Assembly: GCF_000737335.2 (NCBI RefSeq) | Contig: NZ_JMCC02000030.1 | Span: forward strand, 15,353-79,352 | DNA: 64,000 bases | Direction of reading: 5' to 3' | Origin: Enhygromyxa salina | GTDB lineage: Bacteria; Myxococcota_A; Polyangia; Nannocystales; Nannocystaceae | In this document: positions 27,525-35,385 of the stretch, piece by piece | Layout of the letters: the number at the start of each line of letters is the position of its first letter | Position numbering within the stretch: position 1 is the stretch's first letter | Program-made: the position numbers and the translations under genes | Notes under the pieces: model-generated | What the model was told of the DNA's origin: nothing | The model's database searches: none | What the model saw: the letters and a program-made list of their open reading frames with translations, nothing else

Positions 27525-28247
27525 ATGACGCGCGGATGGTCCCTGGCCCTTGGTCTCGTGTTGTGTGCTGGCTGTGGCTCGGATCCGGCCGGCGAGTCGG
27601 GCGAGACCGGCAGCTCGAGCGAGTCGGGCACCGACACCGACACGACCGAGACCTCTGACACCTTCGCAACCTTCACGACCAACGCGACCCTGACCGACAC
27701 CGACACCGACACGGGCACCGACACCGACGGCGAGGCGTGCCTGGTCGACGAGCCGATCGTCGTGCTCGAGACCAGCCTTGGCACGATGGTCGTGCAACTC
27801 GATCGCACCCGCGCGCCGATCACCGTCGAGAACTTCGTGGGCTATGTGAGCGACGGGTTCTACGACGGCACGATCTTCCACCGCGTGATCAATGGCTTCG
27901 TGATCCAAGGCGGCGGCTACACGCCGGGGCTTGGGGTCAAGACGACCAAAGGTCCGATCCCGCTGGAGATCCACCCAGAGCTGAACCACGTGGACGGGGC
28001 GATCGCCATGGCCCGCAGCAACGAGCCCGACACCGCGGAGTCGCAGTGGTACATCACCGACGGGCCCCAGCCTGGGCTCGATGGTCAATATGCAGTGTTC
28101 GGGGCGTTGATCGACGGGTTCGCGGTGCGCGACGCGATCGCGGGCGTGCCCGTGCAAACCGTGCCGTTCATGGACTTCGAGTTCATGAACGTCCCGGTCG
28201 AAGACGTGCTGGTCAACGCGGCGTACTGCGTCGACGCCTGGCCCTGA
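27525..28247 (+). CDS. Cyclophilin-type peptidyl-prolyl isomerase lipoprotein
   Basis: The signal peptide ends in LCAGC, followed by a Ser/Thr/Asp/Glu linker of about 50 residues and a cyclophilin domain of about 170 residues. Active-site features are present: FHRV with the catalytic Arg, FVIQGG, SQWYITD and YAVFG. It would catalyse proline isomerisation in the periplasm or at the surface, aiding the folding of exported proteins. The start is a clear ATG, and its upstream region is divergent from the acyltransferase operon. A second, diverged copy lies at 28612-29595. Confidence 0.88.
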   Translation: MTRGWSLALGLVLCAGCGSDPAGESGETGSSSESGTDTDTTETSDTFATFTTNATLTDTDTDTGTDTDGEACLVDEPIVVLETSLGTMVVQLDRTRAPITVENFVGYVSDGFYDGTIFHRVINGFVIQGGGYTPGLGVKTTKGPIPLEIHPELNHVDGAIAMARSNEPDTAESQWYITDGPQPGLDGQYAVFGALIDGFAVRDAIAGVPVQTVPFMDFEFMNVPVEDVLVNAAYCVDAWP

Positions 28248-28611
28248 GCCAGTACCCGGCCGCAGTCGGCGAACGGCCAGGGTCGATGTGGGGGTCGCAA
28301 CGGTCTATCCGGTGTGTTTTGCCCGTTGTGCGGCGTTCGCGAGATACGCCTGCTCCGCCATGCTCTTGCCCATTGTCGCCGGCCGACGTCCCCGTGGCCC
28401 GGCGTGGGTCTGGACCGACGGAGCCGGGCTTTGCTCGGCCGCGACCGGCTCGGGGGCGGCCACGTTCGCCGGCCGCGCACGGCGCCAACGTTGGAAGAAC
28501 TTCACCCACTATTCGTAGCGCAGCGGGTCACAATTGTCTTTTGCTACCTTCGTGTTCGCGCTGACGTCCCCGGCTCTTTCCGGGCAGGGCATGGTGCTCT
28601 AGTGTACGCGC
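28248..28611. other. 364-bp gap between the two cyclophilin genes
   Basis: It contains GGCCG...CGGCC (28264-28284), a weak hairpin after the first cyclophilin gene, without a T-run. About 28262-28297 shares a GCAGTCGGCGAA core and a TATGTGGGGGTC-like block with the dispersed repeat at 49775-49896. A possible small minus-strand gene is listed separately. The promoter of the second cyclophilin gene should lie near its right end. Confidence 0.4.
28305..28505 (-). CDS. Possible small basic protein (66 aa)
   Basis: A GTG-started frame in an otherwise empty intergenic region begins with MKFFQRWRR and ends in a Lys/Ala-rich GKSMAEQAYLAN segment. The composition (basic start, Pro/Ala-rich middle, helical end) looks more like a real small protein than the surrounding shadow frames. 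There is no strong ribosome-binding site and no family. Could be spurious. Confidence 0.3.
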   Translation of the reverse strand: MKFFQRWRRARPANVAAPEPVAAEQSPAPSVQTHAGPRGRRPATMGKSMAEQAYLANAAQRAKHTG

Positions 28612-29595
28612 GTGACGAGCCGAACCCTCGTGTGCCTGTTGCTGACCACTGTCGGCTGCACACTGCCACCGGATCCCGACGGCCCCTACGAAGGCTCGTG
28701 CCCGATCCTGATCGAGTGCACAGCGCAGAGCAACAACAGCGACGCGCTGTTGACCAGCTACTTGGACTCGTACGGCGAGGACGGCTCGTGCTGGAAAGAG
28801 GGCCCCTACCAGTGGGGGGCGTGTCGCGACTCGTGCGTGGCCGCGCTCGACTCGCTCAACGCCCTCAACCAAGAGCAGGGTCAGCCAAGCTGTGGCGGGT
28901 GCGAGCTCGACAGCGATTGCGCCGCGTTCGGCAAGTCGGCGCGCTGCGAGGATGGCTATTGCGCACGGCGAGCACTGGGTGACATCGAGATCGCCGACAC
29001 GACCGACACCGGTGATACGGGCACCGACACCGGCGACACCGACTCGGACACGGACATCGACACCGACGGCACCATCGATGATGACTGCCTGTTCGATACG
29101 TCCAAGGTCGTGCTCGACACCAGCCTTGGCGTCATGCGCCTCGAGCTCGACAGCGTCGCCGCGCCCGAGGCCACCGAGATGTTCTTGCGGTACGTGTCGG
29201 CCAACTACTACGACGGCACGATCATCCACCGCGTCGTCGAATCCGTGTTGATTCAAGGCGGCAGCTACGGGCCCGGGCCGTCGCTGCTGACCCCCTCGCT
29301 CGCGCCGATCGAGCGACTCACGCAACCCACGCTGCCGCATGGACCAGGCGTGATCGCGCTGCTGCCCACCCTCAACGGCACGCACGTCGGTCCGCAGTGG
29401 TACATGACCGTCGGTTCTACCTCGCCATCGTCGATGACTGCGGGGGTCGTGTTCGGCGCGCTCGTTGAAGGTGGCGCGGTGCTCGACGCGATATCGAGCG
29501 TGCCGGTGACGACGGTCGCGTGGCTCGACTTTCAGCTGACCAACATCCCCGAACAGGATGTCGTCGTGCATGAGGCGTACTGCGTCGCGCAATGA
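28612..29595 (+). CDS. Diverged cyclophilin-like lipoprotein with extra Cys-rich N-terminal domain
   Basis: A GTG start gives a short lipoprotein signal ending in TTVGC. A Cys-rich domain of about 100 residues (ten or so Cys, including CGGCEL) follows, then a Thr/Asp linker and a cyclophilin fold. The catalytic-Arg motif is kept as IHRVV and LIQGG is kept. The SQWYITD equivalent is GPQWYMT, and the substrate loop is much changed. It probably arose by duplication of the gene at 27525 and may bind proline peptides with little isomerase activity. The N-terminal domain has the composition of a disulfide-rich recognition module. Confidence 0.78.
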   Translation: MTSRTLVCLLLTTVGCTLPPDPDGPYEGSCPILIECTAQSNNSDALLTSYLDSYGEDGSCWKEGPYQWGACRDSCVAALDSLNALNQEQGQPSCGGCELDSDCAAFGKSARCEDGYCARRALGDIEIADTTDTGDTGTDTGDTDSDTDIDTDGTIDDDCLFDTSKVVLDTSLGVMRLELDSVAAPEATEMFLRYVSANYYDGTIIHRVVESVLIQGGSYGPGPSLLTPSLAPIERLTQPTLPHGPGVIALLPTLNGTHVGPQWYMTVGSTSPSSMTAGVVFGALVEGGAVLDAISSVPVTTVAWLDFQLTNIPEQDVVVHEAYCVAQ

Positions 29596-29691
29596 CCGTG
29601 ACAACGAAGGTGGCACACGCGACGAGCGCCCGTGCGCGGCGCGACATCTGTGCTGCTTCGATGTAGATTCAGACATCTTCCCCGTCTCCCG

Positions 29692-30813
29692 ATGCGGAAA
29701 GCCAAGGCACCCAAGTTCAAAGCACCCATCGTGATCATCGGAGGTGGCGTCGCTGGCTTGGCGCTCGCCTCCGGCCTGATCCAGCGGGGTGTCGAGTGCA
29801 AGATCCTCGATCGCGGCTGGCTCCCGTGGCAAATGGGCATGGGCTTCATCGTGTTGCGCTCGGGTCTAGACGCGCTCCACGAGCTGTTCCCAAGGGTCCG
29901 GTGGGGTGACGTTGGCGCCCCGGTGCTGCGCGCGAAGATCATGGACAGCAGCTCCGAGCTGCTCAGCGACACCACCCTCGACGCCTACGCGATCGGTCGC
30001 GGCACGCTGCTCAACACCATGCTCAACGAGCTGCCCTCGGGCACGCTGATCGACCACGCGGGGGTGTCCGAATTCCTGCGCGGCGCCGATGGTCGGGTCC
30101 GGGCGGTCATCTGCGACGACGGCCGGGTGATCCCCTGCTCGATGGTGATCGGCGCAGACGGCCTGCGATCGGTAACGCGCGAGTTTCTATACCCAGAGGT
30201 GCAGCTCGAGGACGTGCGGGTCCGCGAGGTCGTGAGCATCTTCGACGCCCCGCACGTGGCGGAGATCCTCGGCACGACCTTCATCAAGCACTACGATCCC
30301 GACGGCGGCTTTGGGGTTGGCATGCTCAACGTCGGCGGCGGCCAGGTCGTGTGGTTCGTGCAGCACGACGCAGATCGCTACGACTGGGCTGGGCTCAGCC
30401 CAGGCATGCTGCGCTGGGCGATCTGGGAGAAGGTCTCGCGCTGGCCCGCGCCGATCCCCGCGCTGTGGGCGATGACCAAATTCACCAAGTCGCACCTGTG
30501 GTTCACCCGCGACATCTACCCCGACTTCGACTACGTACAGAACAACATCGTGCTGATCGGGGACGCTGCGCACCCGGTCCTGAGCTTCACCAGCCACGGT
30601 GCGACCGGAGCGCTAGAGGACGCCGTGTTGCTCGCGCCGCTGCTCGCCGAGGCCAAGGACGACGAACAGCGAGCGAGCTCGGCCGCCGCGTTTGGCATGG
30701 TCCGCCGCGACATGTTCGAGCGGATCGTGGTGGAGGGCCGGGAGATCCTCGAGCGCTTCTTGCTGCCGCTGCACAAGCAGCCAAAGGGTGTGATGCTGCC
30801 GCTCGTGAAGTAG
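29692..30813 (+). CDS. FAD-dependent aromatic-ring-type monooxygenase
   Basis: The ATG at 29692 is preferred to the extension from 29632. Class A flavoprotein monooxygenase signatures are all present: GGGVAGLALA at the N-terminus (dinucleotide fold), IGADGLRS (the DG motif) and IGDAAHP (the GD motif). At 373 aa it has normal length for the salicylate-hydroxylase/kynurenine-monooxygenase superfamily. It would use NAD(P)H and O2 to hydroxylate or epoxidise a small organic substrate. Its stop is 9 bp before the PLP-enzyme gene, so the two form a likely two-step pathway. Confidence 0.85.
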   Translation: MRKAKAPKFKAPIVIIGGGVAGLALASGLIQRGVECKILDRGWLPWQMGMGFIVLRSGLDALHELFPRVRWGDVGAPVLRAKIMDSSSELLSDTTLDAYAIGRGTLLNTMLNELPSGTLIDHAGVSEFLRGADGRVRAVICDDGRVIPCSMVIGADGLRSVTREFLYPEVQLEDVRVREVVSIFDAPHVAEILGTTFIKHYDPDGGFGVGMLNVGGGQVVWFVQHDADRYDWAGLSPGMLRWAIWEKVSRWPAPIPALWAMTKFTKSHLWFTRDIYPDFDYVQNNIVLIGDAAHPVLSFTSHGATGALEDAVLLAPLLAEAKDDEQRASSAAAFGMVRRDMFERIVVEGREILERFLLPLHKQPKGVMLPLVK

Positions 30814-30822
30814 AGTCGGGCG

Positions 30823-32019
30823 ATGAGTGGTGAACCCGACCCGCGCTTTACTGATGACGCTGTCAACTTCGAGGTCTTGCGCGAGCGGTCGTTCAACCTG
30901 CGCTGGGCCACGCTGCCCGCCGACGTGATCCCGCTGACGGCGGCCGACATCGACTTTCCGGTCGCGTACGAGATCCGCGAGGCGGTCAAGGCATGGATCG
31001 ATCGTGGCTACTTCTCGTACGGGCCAGCCGAGGGGCTGCCCGAGTTTCGAGCGGCCGCGGCGACGATGCTGCGAACCCACAAGGGCATCGCCAACGCGAG
31101 CGCCGAGCAGGTCTTGGCCACCAACTCTGCAGCCGCCGCGCTCGAGACCGCCGCTCGCTTCATGCTCACGCCTGGCGACGAGGCGATCATCTCGGATCCC
31201 GTGGACTTCTTGTTTCAGCGCTCGGTCGAAGCCGCTGGCGGGACCGCCGTTCGCTGGGCCTGCGACCCGGCCACCGGGGCCGTGGACTTCGAGCAGCTGG
31301 CCAAGCTGATCACCCCACGCACCCGCATGATCGGCCTGTGCAACCCGCTCAACCCCGTCGGCAAGGTCTGGACCGCGGCCGAGCTCGAGCAGCTGGCCAA
31401 GCTCGCCAACGCGCACGATCTATGGATCCTGAGCGACGAGATCTGGAGTGACATCGTGTACGGCGACGCCCGCCACGTGGCGATCGCCAGCGATCACTTT
31501 GGCGTCGCCGGGCGCACCGTCACGGTCACCGGCTTGTCCAAGACCTTCGGGCTCGCGGGCATGCGGATCGGGCTGCTGCACGCCAGCGACGAGGCGGTTG
31601 TAGAGGGCTTGTTGGAGGCTTCTGGCGCTCGCTCAACGGCCAACGGCGCGGCGACGATCTCCCAGGCTGCCGCCATCGCCGCATGGGAGCAGGGCTGGGA
31701 CTGGGCACAGGGCTTCTTGCGTCACCTCGAGGCGCAGCGTGAATTCGCTGTGCGGCGGCTCCGCGAGATCCCCGGGATCGAGCTGCGCGCACCCGATGGT
31801 TGCTACGTGCTGTTCCCGTCGATCCGGCAGACCGGGCGCAGCTCGGAGTGGATCGCCGAGCACTTGCTCGAGCGTCACCGGGTCGCCGTGGTTCCGGGTG
31901 CGGCCCGCTGGTTTGGACCGGGCGCCGAAGGCCACATCCGAATCAGCTTTGCCACATCCCGCGCGGTGCTCGAAGAAGGCCTGTCGCGGGTGGCGGCCGG
32001 GCTGCAGGCGCTTGCCTGA
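30823..32019 (+). CDS. PLP-dependent aminotransferase, class I/II (MalY/PatB-like)
   Basis: Fold-type I PLP enzyme of 398 aa. NPLNP (174-178), the LSDEIW block with the Asp contacting the pyridine nitrogen (205), GLSKTFGLAG with the Schiff-base Lys240, and a C-terminal RISF arginine for substrate carboxylate are all visible. The N-terminal LTAADIDFP and YFSYGP segments are like the PatB/MalY cystathionine beta-lyase branch. It follows the flavin monooxygenase gene by 9 bp, suggesting that an amino acid or its derivative is successively oxidised and deaminated or cleaved. The exact reaction cannot be read from sequence. Confidence 0.87.
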   Translation: MSGEPDPRFTDDAVNFEVLRERSFNLRWATLPADVIPLTAADIDFPVAYEIREAVKAWIDRGYFSYGPAEGLPEFRAAAATMLRTHKGIANASAEQVLATNSAAAALETAARFMLTPGDEAIISDPVDFLFQRSVEAAGGTAVRWACDPATGAVDFEQLAKLITPRTRMIGLCNPLNPVGKVWTAAELEQLAKLANAHDLWILSDEIWSDIVYGDARHVAIASDHFGVAGRTVTVTGLSKTFGLAGMRIGLLHASDEAVVEGLLEASGARSTANGAATISQAAAIAAWEQGWDWAQGFLRHLEAQREFAVRRLREIPGIELRAPDGCYVLFPSIRQTGRSSEWIAEHLLERHRVAVVPGAARWFGPGAEGHIRISFATSRAVLEEGLSRVAAGLQALA

Positions 32020-32168
32020 AGAAACGCTGTCCGGCCTGCACCGGGGTCTTGGCACCACAGCGGTGACGGCCCCGGCGATGGCTGCCCGCCCAACACCGCC
32101 CATGAATCGCAAGTCACCGCCCATATTTTGTTGGACGGCGCCGCGAGCCTGGGCAATGCTCGGATGCG

Positions 32169-32747
32169 GTGCAGCTCCTCGGCGGCGAAGTCAGGGATGC
32201 GGACGGATACATATTCGTCCGCAACGCGTCGGTGCCCGATGAGCGCCGCGCCCGACAGATCCTGGCCACCGTGGACGAGGCCCTGCGCAAGAGCGGTCAC
32301 CGAGCCGTGCTGTTCGACACGCGCGACATGGAAGCGCCAAGCGAGTCGGTGAACGCGATCCTGCGCTGGTGGGTGGACGCGGGGCGGCTGCACGACAAGG
32401 TCGCGCTGCTGGTCAAGTCGGACCTCAAGCGGATCGCCAGCAACATGCGGGCGCTCTCGGTTGGGGTGAAGATGCGCTCGTTCCACGAGCTGCAAGAGGC
32501 CGAAGTGTGGCTGCGCAAGCCGCTGCCGCGGGTGCGCGCGGCGTCGGGTCCGGCGGCGGCAGCCGCGGCTGCGAAGGATGCGGAAGAACGCCCGCCCAGT
32601 CCGTTCAAAGGGACGCTCAACTCGCGCGGTCGGGAGACCGGGACCGTGGCTGGCAGCAAGGACGCGGGAACAACGAGCGAGTCGGGGCCCGCGAGTCGCT
32701 GGCGGTCGCCGTTGTTGCGCGGCATTGGCTCGGGCGACAAGAGCTGA
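32169..32747 (+). CDS. STAS/SpoIIAA-like small protein with disordered tail
   Basis: The frame is open from about 32106, and the GTG at 32169 is the only good start. Residues 1-115 form alternating strands and helices of the STAS-like kind (VLFDTRD strand, VALLVKSD strand, helix-rich ends) resembling small myxobacterial STAS-like proteins. The C-terminal 75 residues are Ala/Ser/Gly/Arg-rich and likely disordered. There is no phosphorylatable Ser motif that I can identify with certainty. Possible role: anti-sigma antagonist-like or lipid/protein-binding regulator. Confidence 0.6.
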   Translation: MQLLGGEVRDADGYIFVRNASVPDERRARQILATVDEALRKSGHRAVLFDTRDMEAPSESVNAILRWWVDAGRLHDKVALLVKSDLKRIASNMRALSVGVKMRSFHELQEAEVWLRKPLPRVRAASGPAAAAAAAKDAEERPPSPFKGTLNSRGRETGTVAGSKDAGTTSESGPASRWRSPLLRGIGSGDKS

Positions 32748-32764
32748 GCGCCGTCGCGCCGCGT

Positions 32765-33550
32765 TCAGCGGGCTGCGTCTTCGAGCTCCTCTGGGCAGTA
32801 CTGCAGACGGACCCAGTCGGGCCATCGGTGGCGTAGGCGAACAATCAAGCTGCCGCAGGCGCCAGCGCGGTTGACTGTCTCGAAGAACGAGCTGCCCAGA
32901 TGATACAGGTTTGCCGGCTTCAGCTCGCGCGCGAGCGTCGGGTAGTGTCGCGTCGATATCGAGAGCCGCTGCTTGGGCTTGATGGTTTGCTCGAGCTTGG
33001 AGAGGTCGGCCTCCCATGCGTCGAGGACCGCCCCCGTGACGCCGAGCTTCCGCAGCTGTGCAACATTGGCGAACAGCCACGCCTCGATTGAGTAGTAGGG
33101 CGTCAGCGTGATCAGCTTGCTCATCGCGCACTCGACTCGAGGCCCGTGTGCGCCGTCGCCGTCGATCTTGGCGAAGTGACCACGCACGATCGCGCGGACC
33201 TTGCCGCGAATGACCTCGTCGAAGGTGTCCAGGTTGTGCGATCGATCTTGGCCCCACGTGACGTCGCTGTCGACGTGGAAGAACACGAAGCCATCGCTGC
33301 GCAGCACTTGCTCGGCGATCTGCCTGCACAAGCGCAGGACTTTGGCGTGGTCCCGGGGCTTCTTGCTCTTCCATGCCGCGGTCGCCTCTGCCCGGGCGGC
33401 ATCGTTGACTGGCGCGAAGGTCAGCCATTCGCCGCTCGCTACCTGCGGCGCGAGCAGGTCGAAGATCCGCCGACAGAGCTGCTCGATCGTTTCGAACGCC
33501 CACTTCGAGTTGTCTTCGGTGAGGAGTAAGACCGCGACGTCGCTCACCAC
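32765..33550 (-). CDS. TOPRIM-like (DUF4276/RloB-type) protein paired with an ATPase
   Basis: At 261 aa it has the layout of TOPRIM-fold nucleases: a first strand ending in an acidic residue (LLLTEDN, Glu12), a second strand with the DxD pair (FFHVDSD, Asp94 and Asp96), and the SIEAWLF block (Glu156) typical of DUF4276-like proteins. These would coordinate Mg ions for nucleic-acid cleavage. Its start overlaps the end of the ATPase gene by 7 bp, so the two are translated together. ATPase-TOPRIM pairs (OLD, Gabija, PARIS-type) are a known antiphage arrangement. Which known family this belongs to cannot be settled without a profile search. Confidence 0.65.
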   Translation of the reverse strand: MVSDVAVLLLTEDNSKWAFETIEQLCRRIFDLLAPQVASGEWLTFAPVNDAARAEATAAWKSKKPRDHAKVLRLCRQIAEQVLRSDGFVFFHVDSDVTWGQDRSHNLDTFDEVIRGKVRAIVRGHFAKIDGDGAHGPRVECAMSKLITLTPYYSIEAWLFANVAQLRKLGVTGAVLDAWEADLSKLEQTIKPKQRLSISTRHYPTLARELKPANLYHLGSSFFETVNRAGACGSLIVRLRHRWPDWVRLQYCPEELEDAAR

Positions 33551-34824
33551 AGCCCCTTGTTGCGCATGATCTCGCTGACGTGCTGGAGGCCGACATCTAG
33601 GGACTTGAAGAACTCGTCGGCCTCGGCCTCGCTCAGGTTGCGCCAGACGATCTCGCCCGACTCGGCGAGCTCGCAGATGACGAGGTTGTGGGTGGTTCCG
33701 AAGGTCTCACGGGCGAGGGGCAGGCAGTCGAGCAGGAGCGGGTTTTGGCTGGTGAGGAACGCCTGGGTGTTGAGCTCGTCCATGAGCTCGAGGAGGCGCT
33801 CGATCCACGAGTGGTGCATGCCGTTCGCTAGCTCGTCTACGATGATCGTGGACTCGCAGGCGTAGAGCTTGATGAGGATCGCTAGCAGCCGCTTCTCGCC
33901 GAACGACAGGTGGTCATGGGGGATCTCATTGCCGTTGGCGGTCTCGAGGCGGACCAGCGGCTTGGCAAAGACCGAACGTTTGATCCCTTCTTTGGTGGCT
34001 GCTGACGTCTTTGTGAGAACGAGTCGGGCATCTGTGTATTGCGTGAGTTCGATGAACCGCGCCAACGGCGTGGCGGTTCCATCGAGTGTCATGCTGTCGG
34101 TGATGGGTTGATTCGTATTCTTCAGCTGAGACAGCACATCGCCGGCAAGATGGTGTCCAACGCTCACCCACTCCGTCTCGCTATGCCCGAGGCGCGTGAC
34201 CCCCAAAGCTGGTGTGCGGTCATGGTGATTTGCTTCTTGCGCGAACAACTCGCGGAAGGTCTCGACCCCTTCGCTCACACGCGTCAACGCGTAACCATAA
34301 TATCGCAAACTGTCGACCGCGATGTCGATGTTCGGCACGTCGGTAGGTAGTCCTAACCGGGCATCATGAACTAGAGCGAGAAATAGCCTTGCGTCATTGA
34401 TGAGCCCGAACGAGGTCGCGTGAGCATCAATCTTAGGAACGATACTGCCACAGATCACCCGCGCACCACGAGCAGTGACAGTAGACTCGTTCGCGTCGCT
34501 CTCAATGTGAACAGCCGCTTCACCGTGATGGAACACTCCAGAGAACTCTACCTTCGCGCCGCCACCGTTCGAGCCAATTTTGTTGCTCAGCGTCCCTTCG
34601 AGCGCAAATTCCCCGTCCTCCAGCCGAAACCCAATCTCGAATTCATCCCGCGCAAACTCATGGAAATTATTGCGGATCAGCGCCGACGCCAACCCAAGCA
34701 AGGTCGTCTTCCCCGCGCCGTTGCGCCCAACAACCGCGTTGATCTGCCCCCCAAACCGAACCACCGACCCCGGCTTGACGTGCCGAAATTTGTCCACCCG
34801 CAGGTAAGTGAGCTTGGACGGCAT
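33544..34824 (-). CDS. ABC-type (OLD/AriA-like) ATPase
   Basis: This is a stand-alone ATPase of 426 aa with Walker A GRNGAGKTT (33-41), an ABC-like signature LSFGE (306-310), Walker B IIVDE (327-331) and a SQN sensor (359-361) where ABC proteins have His. The core between the two halves lacks a long coiled coil, unlike SMC/RecN, and has the size of AAA_15/AAA_21-type ATPases found next to TOPRIM or other effectors. It probably senses or binds nucleic acid and controls the downstream TOPRIM-like protein. The region is less GC-rich and has less biased codons than its flanks, compatible with horizontal arrival. Confidence 0.8.
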   Translation of the reverse strand: MPSKLTYLRVDKFRHVKPGSVVRFGGQINAVVGRNGAGKTTLLGLASALIRNNFHEFARDEFEIGFRLEDGEFALEGTLSNKIGSNGGGAKVEFSGVFHHGEAAVHIESDANESTVTARGARVICGSIVPKIDAHATSFGLINDARLFLALVHDARLGLPTDVPNIDIAVDSLRYYGYALTRVSEGVETFRELFAQEANHHDRTPALGVTRLGHSETEWVSVGHHLAGDVLSQLKNTNQPITDSMTLDGTATPLARFIELTQYTDARLVLTKTSAATKEGIKRSVFAKPLVRLETANGNEIPHDHLSFGEKRLLAILIKLYACESTIIVDELANGMHHSWIERLLELMDELNTQAFLTSQNPLLLDCLPLARETFGTTHNLVICELAESGEIVWRNLSEAEADEFFKSLDVGLQHVSEIMRNKGLW

Positions 34825-34863
34825 TTCGCGGGCATCCTAGCACAGCCCCGCGCAACCCAACCA

Positions 34864-35379
34864 TCAGCTGTCGCGGCACAGCCGATCGACCCGCTTGAGC
34901 ATCGTCGGCAGCCGAAACCGCCCGTGCATGCGCCCCACGTCGACCGCCGCCACCGCCGGCTCGACCCCCAGCGCCGTCACGTAGACCGGCCGCTTCCCTT
35001 CCCCGCGCACCACCTCGATCGCGGCCCCGTTGTCCCGAAACGGACTCTTCGCGACGCCAACCACCGCGACCTCACCCCCGAGCGCCGCGTGCAGATACCC
35101 GCCAAGCCCAAGCGTCCCCGCGTCATCCAGCACCACATACCCATCCACGACCACCAAGTGAATCCGCTGCTGCACGCGCTCCAACACCGCGAGCAAGCAC
35201 GGCAGCTCGCGCTTATAGAACGCGCCCGGCACATACTGCGCGACGCCGTCGATCCGATGCACGACCTCGGCGACCGCCTCGGAAGCCAGCCAGCTCTGCA
35301 GCACGACGCACGCCGCGACCGCGACCGTTGGCTCCCCCGCCGCCGACTCCCGGTAGTCAACGTCAATGCAGGCGATCAT
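34864..35379 (-). CDS. nfi: Endonuclease V (short form)
   Basis: Endonuclease V features in order: the first catalytic Asp in CIDVDYR, VPGAFYKRELP (equivalent of YIPGFLSFRE, with the catalytic Glu), VVVDGYVVL (equivalent of the DGHG motif, with Tyr in place of His), GLGGYL, GVAKSPF and a C-terminal FRLP segment. At 171 aa it lacks about 30 N-terminal residues compared with E. coli Nfi. It nicks DNA or RNA near deoxyinosine/inosine. The start is 6 bp after the SNF2 helicase stop, and 39 bp separate it from the ATPase gene. Co-expression with both is likely. Confidence 0.82.
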   Translation of the reverse strand: MIACIDVDYRESAAGEPTVAVAACVVLQSWLASEAVAEVVHRIDGVAQYVPGAFYKRELPCLLAVLERVQQRIHLVVVDGYVVLDDAGTLGLGGYLHAALGGEVAVVGVAKSPFRDNGAAIEVVRGEGKRPVYVTALGVEPAVAAVDVGRMHGRFRLPTMLKRVDRLCRDS

Positions 35380-35385
35380 GTTGGC

